A DNA stretch of 46,932 bases from a virus: positions 1 to 46,932 of the IMG/VR virus record IMGVR_UViG_3300025543_000049; one strand, written 5' to 3'. Shown here one piece after another: positions 35,450 through 43,482 of the stretch. Every line of letters begins with the position of its first letter. Positions within the stretch are counted from its first letter, which is position 1. Below the pieces are notes generated by a model, which was not told the DNA's origin, searched no databases, and was given only the letters and a program-made list of their open reading frames with translations. The position numbers and the translations under genes are program-made.

Positions 35450-36867
35450 ACAAAGGTGACGAAGTTAGCAAAGACTTTAAATCAAAGTTTTTAAGCGATG
35501 CTGAATTGATCAAAGAACAGTTGGACACTGTGAGTCCCAGCATGTGTTTGGCCAAATGGAAACAAGTCAGTCTACACCTGACCACCGGTCTCAACAACAG
35601 TTGCTATCATCCTCCGCTACATCGTATTCCTGTAGAAGCAATAGGTCGCAATCCCTCTGCACTACACAACACTGATTACAAAAAGCAACAGCGTAAACAG
35701 ATGCTGGAAGGCATACGGCCTGCAGAGTGTAGCTATTGCTGGACAATGGAAGACAATGGTAAACTAAGCGATCGCCATTATAGATCTGGTGAGCCATGGG
35801 CTGCCAAGGACTTTGGCAAGATTGTCAACGCTGACTGGGATGCTGACATTACTCCCAGCTATGTAGAAGTAAATTTCAACAATGCGTGTAATCTTGCTTG
35901 CAGTTATTGCAGCCCACAGTTCAGCAGTACATGGCAACAAGAAACAGATCGCCATGGTGCTTATCCTACGTCCACTCCGCACAATGCTCCAGAACATTTT
36001 ACAGGAGAACGCAAACCTATTCCAGTTCGTGAGGATAATCCTTATGTGGATGCGTTTTGGGCGTGGTGGCCTACACTATATCCAGAACTGGAACACTTCC
36101 GTATGACCGGCGGCGAACCTTTGATGGACAAAAACACATACAGAGTGTTTGACTATGTGTTGGACAATCCCAAGCCTGATTTGCACTTGAATGTGACCAG
36201 TAACTTTAGTGTAGACGAAAAACTATGGCAAAAGTATCTTGCATACACCAAACAACTGTGTCAAGAAGGTGTACTTGAACACTTTATGCAGTACATCAGT
36301 TTGGACGGATGGGGCGAACAAGCAGAATACATGCGTCACGGACTTGACTTTGACTTAGTATGGTCAAGAGTAAATCAATTCCTAACCGAAGTTCCTTACC
36401 GTAACAGCATTACATTTATTGTGACAATGAACAATCTAAGTGTTACAAGTTTGCCAAAACTGATTGCTGGCATACTTGATCTTAGAAAAAAACACAGTAG
36501 TACATATCAACGTGTGTGGTTTGATACTCCTGTGTTGCGTCAACCTGCTTGGCAAAGTTTACAACTGTTGCCAAAAAGTTATGTGGCACAGTTGGACAAA
36601 TTAAAAACTTCAATGCAACACAACATCGAAACAGAAGCGACCAGATTTCACGGCTTTAAAGATTACGAAATAGCCCGTCTCGATCGTGACATAGCGTGGA
36701 TGCGCAATGGACAACAGTTGGACAAAGAGTATTTGCAAACAAACAAAGCAGACTTTTATCGTTTCTTCAGCGAATCGGATCGTAGGCATGCAACAGAGTT
36801 TAATAAAGTATTTCCAGAAATGAAGTCATGGTGGGAAGAATGTAAATATTTGGCTAACAACTTATGA
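35446..36867 (+). CDS. N-terminal twitch radical SAM protein, paralogue 1
   Basis: 473 residues. Four Cys precede the core (34, 53, 95, 98; NSCYHPPLHR and AECSYCW) and form the N-terminal auxiliary-cluster domain. The core ligands are Cys148, Cys152 and Cys155 (CNLACSYC), and MTGGEPLMD is the GGE motif. This order matches the twitch-domain radical SAM group common in marine phages. It is closely related to the product of 39667-41016 across the N-terminal domain (NP-ALHN--KK--RK-ML-G-RPA-C-YCW--ED). Base composition returns to that of the virion genes (36061-36120 is 34/60 G+C). Four-base overlaps on both sides. The substrate is unknown. Confidence 0.85.
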   Translation: MNKGDEVSKDFKSKFLSDAELIKEQLDTVSPSMCLAKWKQVSLHLTTGLNNSCYHPPLHRIPVEAIGRNPSALHNTDYKKQQRKQMLEGIRPAECSYCWTMEDNGKLSDRHYRSGEPWAAKDFGKIVNADWDADITPSYVEVNFNNACNLACSYCSPQFSSTWQQETDRHGAYPTSTPHNAPEHFTGERKPIPVREDNPYVDAFWAWWPTLYPELEHFRMTGGEPLMDKNTYRVFDYVLDNPKPDLHLNVTSNFSVDEKLWQKYLAYTKQLCQEGVLEHFMQYISLDGWGEQAEYMRHGLDFDLVWSRVNQFLTEVPYRNSITFIVTMNNLSVTSLPKLIAGILDLRKKHSSTYQRVWFDTPVLRQPAWQSLQLLPKSYVAQLDKLKTSMQHNIETEATRFHGFKDYEIARLDRDIAWMRNGQQLDKEYLQTNKADFYRFFSESDRRHATEFNKVFPEMKSWWEECKYLANNL

Positions 36868-37922
36868 ATAAATTATATATACAAAGTACTGACCTAACCT
36901 CGTTGTTAATCGAACCAACTGGGTATTGTAATGCCAACTGTCCTCATTGTCCTCGATATACAGATGATGGATATCTTCACGACTACATTCCTGAAGAACA
37001 TTTAACAATAGACGCATTTCGACACGGCCTTAATCAAAAAAATCTTACAAATTTACAAGTGGTTAATTTTGCTGGTGCCACAGGCGACCCGATAATGAAT
37101 CCAAATATCGAAGATCTAATAGAATTTTTTAATTTTGTTCCATCTATTAGATTAGATACCAATGGCAGCATAAGAAATCCTGCATGGTGGAGTAGGTTAG
37201 CAAGATTTTCCAATTTAACTGTAGTGTGGTCAATAGATGGATTAGAAGACACAAATTGTTTATATAGAATAGGAACTGATTATCAAACAATTATTAGCAA
37301 TGCACAAGCATATATTTCTTCTGGCGGCAATGCTGTTTGGAAGTGTATAATTTTTAAACATAATCAGCATCAGATTGCCGAAGTTAAAAAAACTGCTAAA
37401 GCAATGGGGTTTAAAGGAATACAATTTGTCAAGGCATATGATTATAGATTTCAAGAACAAAAAGTATGGCCAGTGATGGTCAAAGGAACACAGTTACATA
37501 CTATTTCTCCAAGCAGTCTGTCAGAAGATGAAATAACAGCACACTCTGTAGATCCAACAAAAATACACGAGTCATCGGGTAAATTATCAAATATTTTATG
37601 TCCATGGATGAAAAATCGATCAGCATATATTAATCTGTTAGGAGAGTTAATGCCTTGTTGTATGATGACTCACGAAACGACTAACAATTATCCCGGAAGT
37701 ACCAAATTTAAAAATACAATTGGAAATTTTAAAAATATTTCGTTATACCATAATACCATGGATGAAATATTTAAAAATTATTACGGAAGTAATTTTAATC
37801 AATCGTTAATGGATGTAAACACTATGCAAGATGTCTGTGCTAAATCTTGCAAAAATGCAATCGTTGATAATTCAAAAATCATTGGTTTTCGAGTGCCAAC
37901 AAAAAATCATGACAACAATTAA
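36864..37922 (+). CDS. Radical SAM protein with C-terminal SPASM (cassette B)
   Basis: 352 residues. Core Cys22, Cys26 and Cys29 (CNANCPHC) lie near the N-terminus, so no N-terminal twitch domain is present. The usual GGEP is replaced by GATGDP (about 71-76), an odd variant. The C-terminal domain has Cys in LCPWMKN, ELMPCCMM and DVCAKSCKN, the SPASM pattern. It corresponds in position and architecture to the 342-residue enzyme of cassette A but is divergent. AT-rich (37741-37800 is 14/60 G+C). It overlaps the upstream gene by 4 and the SGNH gene by 14 bases. The substrate is unknown. Confidence 0.8.
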   Translation: MNKLYIQSTDLTSLLIEPTGYCNANCPHCPRYTDDGYLHDYIPEEHLTIDAFRHGLNQKNLTNLQVVNFAGATGDPIMNPNIEDLIEFFNFVPSIRLDTNGSIRNPAWWSRLARFSNLTVVWSIDGLEDTNCLYRIGTDYQTIISNAQAYISSGGNAVWKCIIFKHNQHQIAEVKKTAKAMGFKGIQFVKAYDYRFQEQKVWPVMVKGTQLHTISPSSLSEDEITAHSVDPTKIHESSGKLSNILCPWMKNRSAYINLLGELMPCCMMTHETTNNYPGSTKFKNTIGNFKNISLYHNTMDEIFKNYYGSNFNQSLMDVNTMQDVCAKSCKNAIVDNSKIIGFRVPTKNHDNN

Positions 37923-38610
37923 TAATATATTAGTAAATGGCTGTAGTTTTAGTCGAGGACCTATTGCCTGGCCTTATCATCTTAAAGATGTAGATGTAGT
38001 CAACTTGGCCTGTGCTGGTGCAGGCAACGACTACATATTCAATTCAACTATTGCAGAATTAAGCCATCGACAATATGATTTTGTAGCTATAATGTGGACT
38101 CAACCATCTCGTCTCGACGTTAAAGTAACCGACATAACTCAATTTAGTGACTCGCCGTATACTAGTGCATTTCAGTCTGCTTGCAATGACTGGGCAGAGA
38201 AAATAGTTGAACCAGTAAACGACCAAGACTATGTAGAAAAAGATTGGGTATACGGTTGTGGATTTTTAAATAAAGATCCAGCATTATTAAAAACAAAGTT
38301 GTTTGACCAAGTGTACTACTATCAAGACGACACTCAGTTTAATCATCTAACACTTGTAAAAATGATTGCTATGCAAAATACGCTAAAACAAATGGGTATT
38401 CCTTATTTGTTTACTTACTTCTGTGACTACGAGAATGACCTAGCAAAAATACCACACTTGTATAATATGTTAGATAAGTCTTGTATCTATAATAATGAAA
38501 ACATCTATACTATAACAAAAAACAACAATTGGTTCGACGATGACGGACTGCATCCCGGGATTCTAGCACATCAGCGTTGGGCTGAACTAATTGCACCGTT
38601 TATCAAATGA
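37909..38610 (+). CDS. SGNH-hydrolase-like protein (cassette B)
   Basis: 233 residues from ATG 37909. An ATG at 37831 would add 26 residues within the upstream gene; I reject it because block I should be near the N-terminus. Block I is VNGCSFSRGP (Ser13). Block II is NLACAGAGNDYIF. IMWTQPSRLD fits block III. DDDGLHPG has Asp212 and His215 as the catalytic DxxH. All expected residues are present, so this one looks active, unlike the cassette A counterpart. It is a likely esterase or acyl-transfer enzyme on sugars or a related small molecule. It overlaps the next gene by 4 bases. Confidence 0.7.
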   Translation: MTTINNILVNGCSFSRGPIAWPYHLKDVDVVNLACAGAGNDYIFNSTIAELSHRQYDFVAIMWTQPSRLDVKVTDITQFSDSPYTSAFQSACNDWAEKIVEPVNDQDYVEKDWVYGCGFLNKDPALLKTKLFDQVYYYQDDTQFNHLTLVKMIAMQNTLKQMGIPYLFTYFCDYENDLAKIPHLYNMLDKSCIYNNENIYTITKNNNWFDDDGLHPGILAHQRWAELIAPFIK

Positions 38611-39674
38611 TAAACAATCGTAAATTAATTGTTGATGTCAACTGCGGAGTGGTTAACGAACTCACACACTTTGTAGATGATAAATTTTACGACCTTGAAA
38701 AACATACTCTTGTGCCAAGCGCCGTATACCTAATAGGGTATGATCAAACTCGGCAGCATCTTGAAAAAATTGTAGAGTTAGTAAAAAATAATACTATAAA
38801 AGTTATTTTTACTGAACCAGTTGAAGGGTCTGATACTGCAATAAATCATTGTACAAATGCAGGAATACTTGATTTAATCAAGGAAAGAAAAGTATTATTA
38901 TTAACTGGCGGCGATGTGCCAGTTGAATATCCGCATTTAACATACGATATTTTTCTTACTAAAGTATTAGATTATAGCGAAAATATCAAAGCCATACAAA
39001 ATTATAAAGACAGCTACTCAACAGACAGACCTTATAAGTTTTTGTTTTTAAATGGGCAAGTTAGATATCATAGAAAATATATGATAAACCAACTGTCGGC
39101 ACTGCTCGATACCGCCTTATGGAGTAACTTAGACGCTGGAAATGGTCCTATAAAATTATTGGAACAACAATATGAACTTGGTCGATTCAACGTTGACTTT
39201 CCTATAACTGATAAAAATGTAAAAAGTAAATTGTTTGGAACTGGGATATGGGGAGATATAATACTAAGCCCAAAACAATATACCGATACTTATTTCAGTT
39301 TAGTAACAGAAACAGTACACAAATATCCGTACAGTTTTAGAACAGAAAAAATTTGGAAACCCATTGCCATTGGGCATCCTTGGATTGCAGTAGCCAATCA
39401 AGGATTTTATAGAGATATGCGTAACCTTGGATTTCAAACTTTTGGACATGTGATTGATGAAAGTTTTGATTTGATAGAAAACAATCAAGATCGATTAGAA
39501 AGAGTCAGTCAACTTGTCCGGGATCTATGCCAACAAGACCTTGCAAGTTTCTTAAATGAGTGTTATAATGTATGTAAATACAATCAACAACATCTTGCCG
39601 AAATGCGAATAAAAGTTCGGTCCGAGTTTCCTAAACGCTTCCAACAGTTTGTAACCAACCATATCAATGAATGA
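38607..39674 (+). CDS. TEK/LGF-TF motif protein, glycosyltransferase-like (cassette B)
   Basis: 355 residues. The C-terminal 130 residues (SFRTEKIWKPIAIGHPWIAV, then MRNLGFQTFGHVIDESFD and an R--RVSQLVRDL helix) match the cassette A protein at 33684-34640 in motif order and spacing. The N-terminal part contains KFLFLNGQVRYHRKYMINQL, a plausible binding region absent from the other copy. A glycosyltransferase-like reading of the TEK block is inference. AT-rich codons. It overlaps the SGNH gene by 4 bases and the following radical SAM gene by 8. Confidence 0.55.
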   Translation: MINNRKLIVDVNCGVVNELTHFVDDKFYDLEKHTLVPSAVYLIGYDQTRQHLEKIVELVKNNTIKVIFTEPVEGSDTAINHCTNAGILDLIKERKVLLLTGGDVPVEYPHLTYDIFLTKVLDYSENIKAIQNYKDSYSTDRPYKFLFLNGQVRYHRKYMINQLSALLDTALWSNLDAGNGPIKLLEQQYELGRFNVDFPITDKNVKSKLFGTGIWGDIILSPKQYTDTYFSLVTETVHKYPYSFRTEKIWKPIAIGHPWIAVANQGFYRDMRNLGFQTFGHVIDESFDLIENNQDRLERVSQLVRDLCQQDLASFLNECYNVCKYNQQHLAEMRIKVRSEFPKRFQQFVTNHINE

Positions 39675-41016
39675 TTTAGATTTTAAACATCAAGTATTAG
39701 ATACCAAAAGCGCCAGTTTTTGTGCTGCCAAATGGTACAACGCCACCATTTGGTTAGGTAGTGGCATGACCACAAGTTGTCATCACCCACCAGCACACAA
39801 AGTTGATGTACAAGAAGTAAAGTTTAATCCCAAAGCATTGCACAACAGTTTGCAAAAGAAAGATGACCGCAAGAAGATGTTGGCAGGTAAACGTCCTGCA
39901 GGGTGTGAGTACTGCTGGAAGATCGAAGACATGGCAACTGATGCCGTTAGCGACCGTGTTTATAAAAGTAAAATATATCCTTTAGTAGCACTGGATGATG
40001 CTTACAATACTCCTTACACAGAAGATGTAAATCTTCGCACACTTGAAATTGCGTTTGACCGAACGTGCCAATTTGCTTGTAGCTATTGCAATCCTGCTTT
40101 CAGTAGCACTTGGGTCAAAGATATCAAACGTCATGGTGCTTACACAGCCCTTGAATCTGACGGACGAAATCACTTTACACATGCTCACGACAGTGCTCAG
40201 TTGTTCAAGTACGGTGAAACAAATCCGTATGTAGAAGCATTCCACAAATGGTGGGAATCCGACCTGCATAAGACATTGCAAGAACTGCGAATAACCGGCG
40301 GCGAGCCAATGATGTCAGGTGAGACTTGGAAACTAATTGATTGGTTTAACAAAAACAAAGGTAAGAGCACCACACGTTTGGCAATCAATAGTAACTTAGG
40401 CGACGGTGTTGACGTAGATAGACTACTGCATTCAATTGATGGTGTTTACGAATTTGATGTATATACTTCAAATGAAAGTGTTGGTGCACAAGCCGAATAC
40501 ATTCGCGACGGACTCGACTGGGACCTATGGTTAGCCAATATGGAAAAACTCGCATCAAGCGGGAAACTACATTGGTTACACGTGATGTGCACAATTAATG
40601 CATTGTGTCTTGACAGTTTGCCTGAATTCTTAGACAAGCTACTAGACATGAAAAGCAGATATACCAGAGATTTTCCCATGTTTACCTTAAATATTTTAAG
40701 ATTTCCTAGTTTCCAATCACCGCTGGTGTTGCCATCCGAAATAAGAACAAAATACAAAAACAAATTAGAACAATGGCTTGAAAAAAATAAAAACAGTGCA
40801 TTGTTACACGAACACGAAATTAATCATGTACAACGGTTAATTGATTATTTAGATGTTGTTAAAACTCCGCATTCGGACTCGTTCGAGATGCCAAAATTAT
40901 TAAATGATTTTAAACAGTTTTATACTCAGTATGATCAACGAAGGAATAAAGATTTTGGAAAAGCATTTCCTGATTTAAAAGAATGGTATGACAGCTTACA
41001 AATACAACAGCAGTGA
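39667..41016 (+). CDS. N-terminal twitch radical SAM protein, paralogue 2
   Basis: 449 residues. N-terminal cluster Cys at 19, 38, 80 and 83 (TSCHHPPAHK, AGCEYCW). Core Cys134, Cys138 and Cys141 (CQFACSYC). RITGGEPMM is the SAM-binding motif. It aligns by eye with the product of 35446-36867 over the whole N-terminal domain and into FSSTW-K---RHGAY, so the two are gene duplicates separated by cassette B. The last 100 residues are helical and more AT-rich in the DNA. It overlaps the next gene by 29 bases, more than elsewhere in the operon. The substrate is unknown. Confidence 0.85.
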   Translation: MNDLDFKHQVLDTKSASFCAAKWYNATIWLGSGMTTSCHHPPAHKVDVQEVKFNPKALHNSLQKKDDRKKMLAGKRPAGCEYCWKIEDMATDAVSDRVYKSKIYPLVALDDAYNTPYTEDVNLRTLEIAFDRTCQFACSYCNPAFSSTWVKDIKRHGAYTALESDGRNHFTHAHDSAQLFKYGETNPYVEAFHKWWESDLHKTLQELRITGGEPMMSGETWKLIDWFNKNKGKSTTRLAINSNLGDGVDVDRLLHSIDGVYEFDVYTSNESVGAQAEYIRDGLDWDLWLANMEKLASSGKLHWLHVMCTINALCLDSLPEFLDKLLDMKSRYTRDFPMFTLNILRFPSFQSPLVLPSEIRTKYKNKLEQWLEKNKNSALLHEHEINHVQRLIDYLDVVKTPHSDSFEMPKLLNDFKQFYTQYDQRRNKDFGKAFPDLKEWYDSLQIQQQ

Positions 41017-42271
41017 TTTAGTAAAACCAACGGAGTTAACAGAACGCGAAGAATTTCTATTAAAAGATTCTAAAACGTTTTGTATCTATCCTTGGATACA
41101 TGTACACGCATATCCAACAGGCGAAGCATATCCTTGCTGTCATGCCGAAATGAACGTGGGACAAATTGGCAACTGCAAAACAAACACACTAGCAGAAATT
41201 TGGAACAGTCCTGAGCAACGACAACTGCGAGTTGATATGTTGACTGAGACACCCAATGCTGCTTGCGGTCGATGTTACGAACAAGAAGAGTCTGGATTCT
41301 TTAGCGGTCGTCGAAGTGCAAACAAGCATCACGGACATCAAGTCAACCGGGTAAATGCCACTGACAACACTGGACACACTGAGCAGTTTGAAATGACATA
41401 CTGGGATTTGCGGTTCAGTAACTTATGTAATTTAAGTTGCAGAAGTTGCGGCCACATCTTCAGCAGTAGTTGGTACAAGGATCAAACTGTGTTGGCAGGT
41501 CCTGCATGGGCAAAACAAAACAAGCCATTAAACTATGCTGGCCGCTTTGCCACCGACATGTGGGAACAACTGATTGAACATATCGATCATGTGGAGCAAA
41601 TTTACTTTGCAGGCGGCGAGCCCTTGATGATGGAAGAACACTACTTGATTCTAGAAGAACTAGAACGCAGAGGACGATTTGATGTTAGACTAATATACAA
41701 CACCAATTTTACACAAACACGTCTTAAAGATCGCACTGTGTTTGATTACTGGCGAAAGTTTGACAGTGTAGCAGTTGGTGCAAGTTTAGATGCAGCTGGC
41801 GCACGTGGAGAGTATATCAGAAAAGGTACCGACTGGGCTGTGGTAGAAGCGAACCGTCGAGAAATGATGGAGATATGCCCCAAGGTAGACTTCTATATTA
41901 GCCCCACACTAAGCATTATGAACGCAATGCATTTACCCGACTTCCATAGAGACTGGGTAGAAAAAGGCTTGTTGAAGCCGCAAGACCTTAACGTAAATAT
42001 ACTACAAGATCCTGCTTATTTGCGAATTGACATTGCAACAGCCGAATACAAACAACAAATACAAACCAGATACGAAGAACATTTAGAATGGTTACGCCCA
42101 TTGGACCATTTAACTCGTGCCACAGTTGGTTTTGAAAGTGCTATTACATTTATGAACAGCACAGACAATACACATTTGCTAGACACATTCTGGCGCAAGA
42201 CACATGAGCTAGACAGCATACGCTACGAAAAGCTATTAGACGTAATACCCGAATTGAAAGCACTTACATGA
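40988..42271 (+). CDS. N-terminal twitch radical SAM protein 3
   Basis: 427 residues. The N-terminal auxiliary domain is a full SPASM-like unit placed in front: FCIYPWIHVHAYPTGEAYPC (Cys32, Cys50, Cys51), LAEIWNSPEQRQLR, and Cys93/Cys96 (CGRC). The core ligands are Cys147, Cys151 and Cys154 (CNLSCRSC) followed by FSSSW. FAGGEPLMMEEHY is the GGE motif, and SVAVGASLDA fits the barrel strand that follows. It groups with the next two genes and not with the HHPP-type paralogues. The start is well inside the previous gene. The substrate is unknown; such enzymes elsewhere act on peptides or sugars. Confidence 0.85.
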   Translation: MTAYKYNSSDLVKPTELTEREEFLLKDSKTFCIYPWIHVHAYPTGEAYPCCHAEMNVGQIGNCKTNTLAEIWNSPEQRQLRVDMLTETPNAACGRCYEQEESGFFSGRRSANKHHGHQVNRVNATDNTGHTEQFEMTYWDLRFSNLCNLSCRSCGHIFSSSWYKDQTVLAGPAWAKQNKPLNYAGRFATDMWEQLIEHIDHVEQIYFAGGEPLMMEEHYLILEELERRGRFDVRLIYNTNFTQTRLKDRTVFDYWRKFDSVAVGASLDAAGARGEYIRKGTDWAVVEANRREMMEICPKVDFYISPTLSIMNAMHLPDFHRDWVEKGLLKPQDLNVNILQDPAYLRIDIATAEYKQQIQTRYEEHLEWLRPLDHLTRATVGFESAITFMNSTDNTHLLDTFWRKTHELDSIRYEKLLDVIPELKALT

Positions 42272-43482
42272 ATATACCGCACGATACATTCTGCGTGTTA
42301 CCTTGGATCAGCTTAGAAGCCAGTCCCGTCGGCACTGTACGCCCATGCTGTTTGGCAATGGATGAGATTGAAGACGACAACGGAGACAAGTATAAATTAG
42401 CAAACACTAGTCTAATAGAAATACAAAATAGTCAAGCAATGCAAACGTTGCGTGAAGATTTTCTTGCTGGTAAAAAGCCACAAAATTGCCGTCGTTGCTG
42501 GAATGAAGAACGAGCCGGTCGTACCAGCAAACGCATGCATACACTGGACAGACTCAAACACATGATTGACGAAAATGTGTCATGGTCCACGGATGCTATG
42601 CCGTTGATGTTTCTTGATCTCAAACTGGGAAACATTTGCAACTTGAAATGCCGTATATGCGGATCGTGGAGTTCAAGCCAGTTTGCAGCAGAAGAAATCA
42701 AGTTCAATAAAAAAGAAGAGACCCGCGGCAGCTTTGCTTATAAAATGCTCAAGGATGGTGCATGGCCAAGAGAAAGCGCAGAGTTTTGGGATGACTTAGA
42801 CCAGCACTTGGACAACATACGTTATATTGAGTTCACTGGTGGTGAACCTTTCATGATCAAAGAACACTTCCAACTGCTACAAAAACTAGTGGATACAGGT
42901 CGTGCAGGCCAAGTTGAAATACATTACAATACCAATGGTACACAGTACCCTGAGGAAGGCGAAGCAATTTGGAAACATTTTAAACATGTTGAAATTGCAC
43001 TAAGCATTGACGATGTTGAAGGTCGTTTTGAGTATCAACGTAGCAATGCATTATGGTCAGAAGTAGTTGCAAATACAGAACGTTTCCGTCAACTACGCAG
43101 CCGCAACAACAATATCACATTGCAAGCATGCTGTACTATCAATGTGTTCAACGTGTATTATCTTGAAACAGTGGCCAATTGGTTAGTGCAACAACAGTTT
43201 GATTTTATATACTGGAACATGATGCATGATGCTTATTATTTTAGTATCAGCACACTGCCGGAAGCGGCCAAAGCAGCAATCACCGAAAGATTGACCACAG
43301 CCAATGTGCCTGATAAAATCTTAAAAGAATTTGTCAGTGCCGCAGAGTTTATGAATCGCGGCAACAGTTTAGACGGCCAGTTGTTGCGAATGAATCTACT
43401 TGACCTTGACCGTAAACGTCAACAGAACTTGGCAGATATAGAACCAGAATTTGCAGCATTGATCGACTATGTCAAAGCCTGA
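42268..43482 (+). CDS. N-terminal twitch radical SAM protein 4
   Basis: 404 residues. N-terminal domain Cys9, Cys27, Cys28, Cys74 and Cys77 (DTFCVLPWISLEASPVGTVR, CRRC). Core Cys124, Cys128 and Cys131 (CNLKCRIC) with GSWSSSQ after it. EFTGGEPFMIKEHF is the GGE motif. It has the same architecture as the genes on both sides, and the PW-I-L--SP-G--RPCC element is shared with them. The tail LADIEPEFAALIDYVK is a shared C-terminal pattern in this set (compare LDVIPELKAL). It overlaps by 4 bases upstream and 14 downstream. Confidence 0.85.
   Translation: MNIPHDTFCVLPWISLEASPVGTVRPCCLAMDEIEDDNGDKYKLANTSLIEIQNSQAMQTLREDFLAGKKPQNCRRCWNEERAGRTSKRMHTLDRLKHMIDENVSWSTDAMPLMFLDLKLGNICNLKCRICGSWSSSQFAAEEIKFNKKEETRGSFAYKMLKDGAWPRESAEFWDDLDQHLDNIRYIEFTGGEPFMIKEHFQLLQKLVDTGRAGQVEIHYNTNGTQYPEEGEAIWKHFKHVEIALSIDDVEGRFEYQRSNALWSEVVANTERFRQLRSRNNNITLQACCTINVFNVYYLETVANWLVQQQFDFIYWNMMHDAYYFSISTLPEAAKAAITERLTTANVPDKILKEFVSAAEFMNRGNSLDGQLLRMNLLDLDRKRQQNLADIEPEFAALIDYVKA

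Noticed and set aside
37831-37908. Longer N-terminus for the cassette B SGNH protein
   Set aside because: It would overlap the upstream radical SAM gene by 92 bases and move block I away from the N-terminus. ATG 37909 gives a 14-base overlap and the usual layout.
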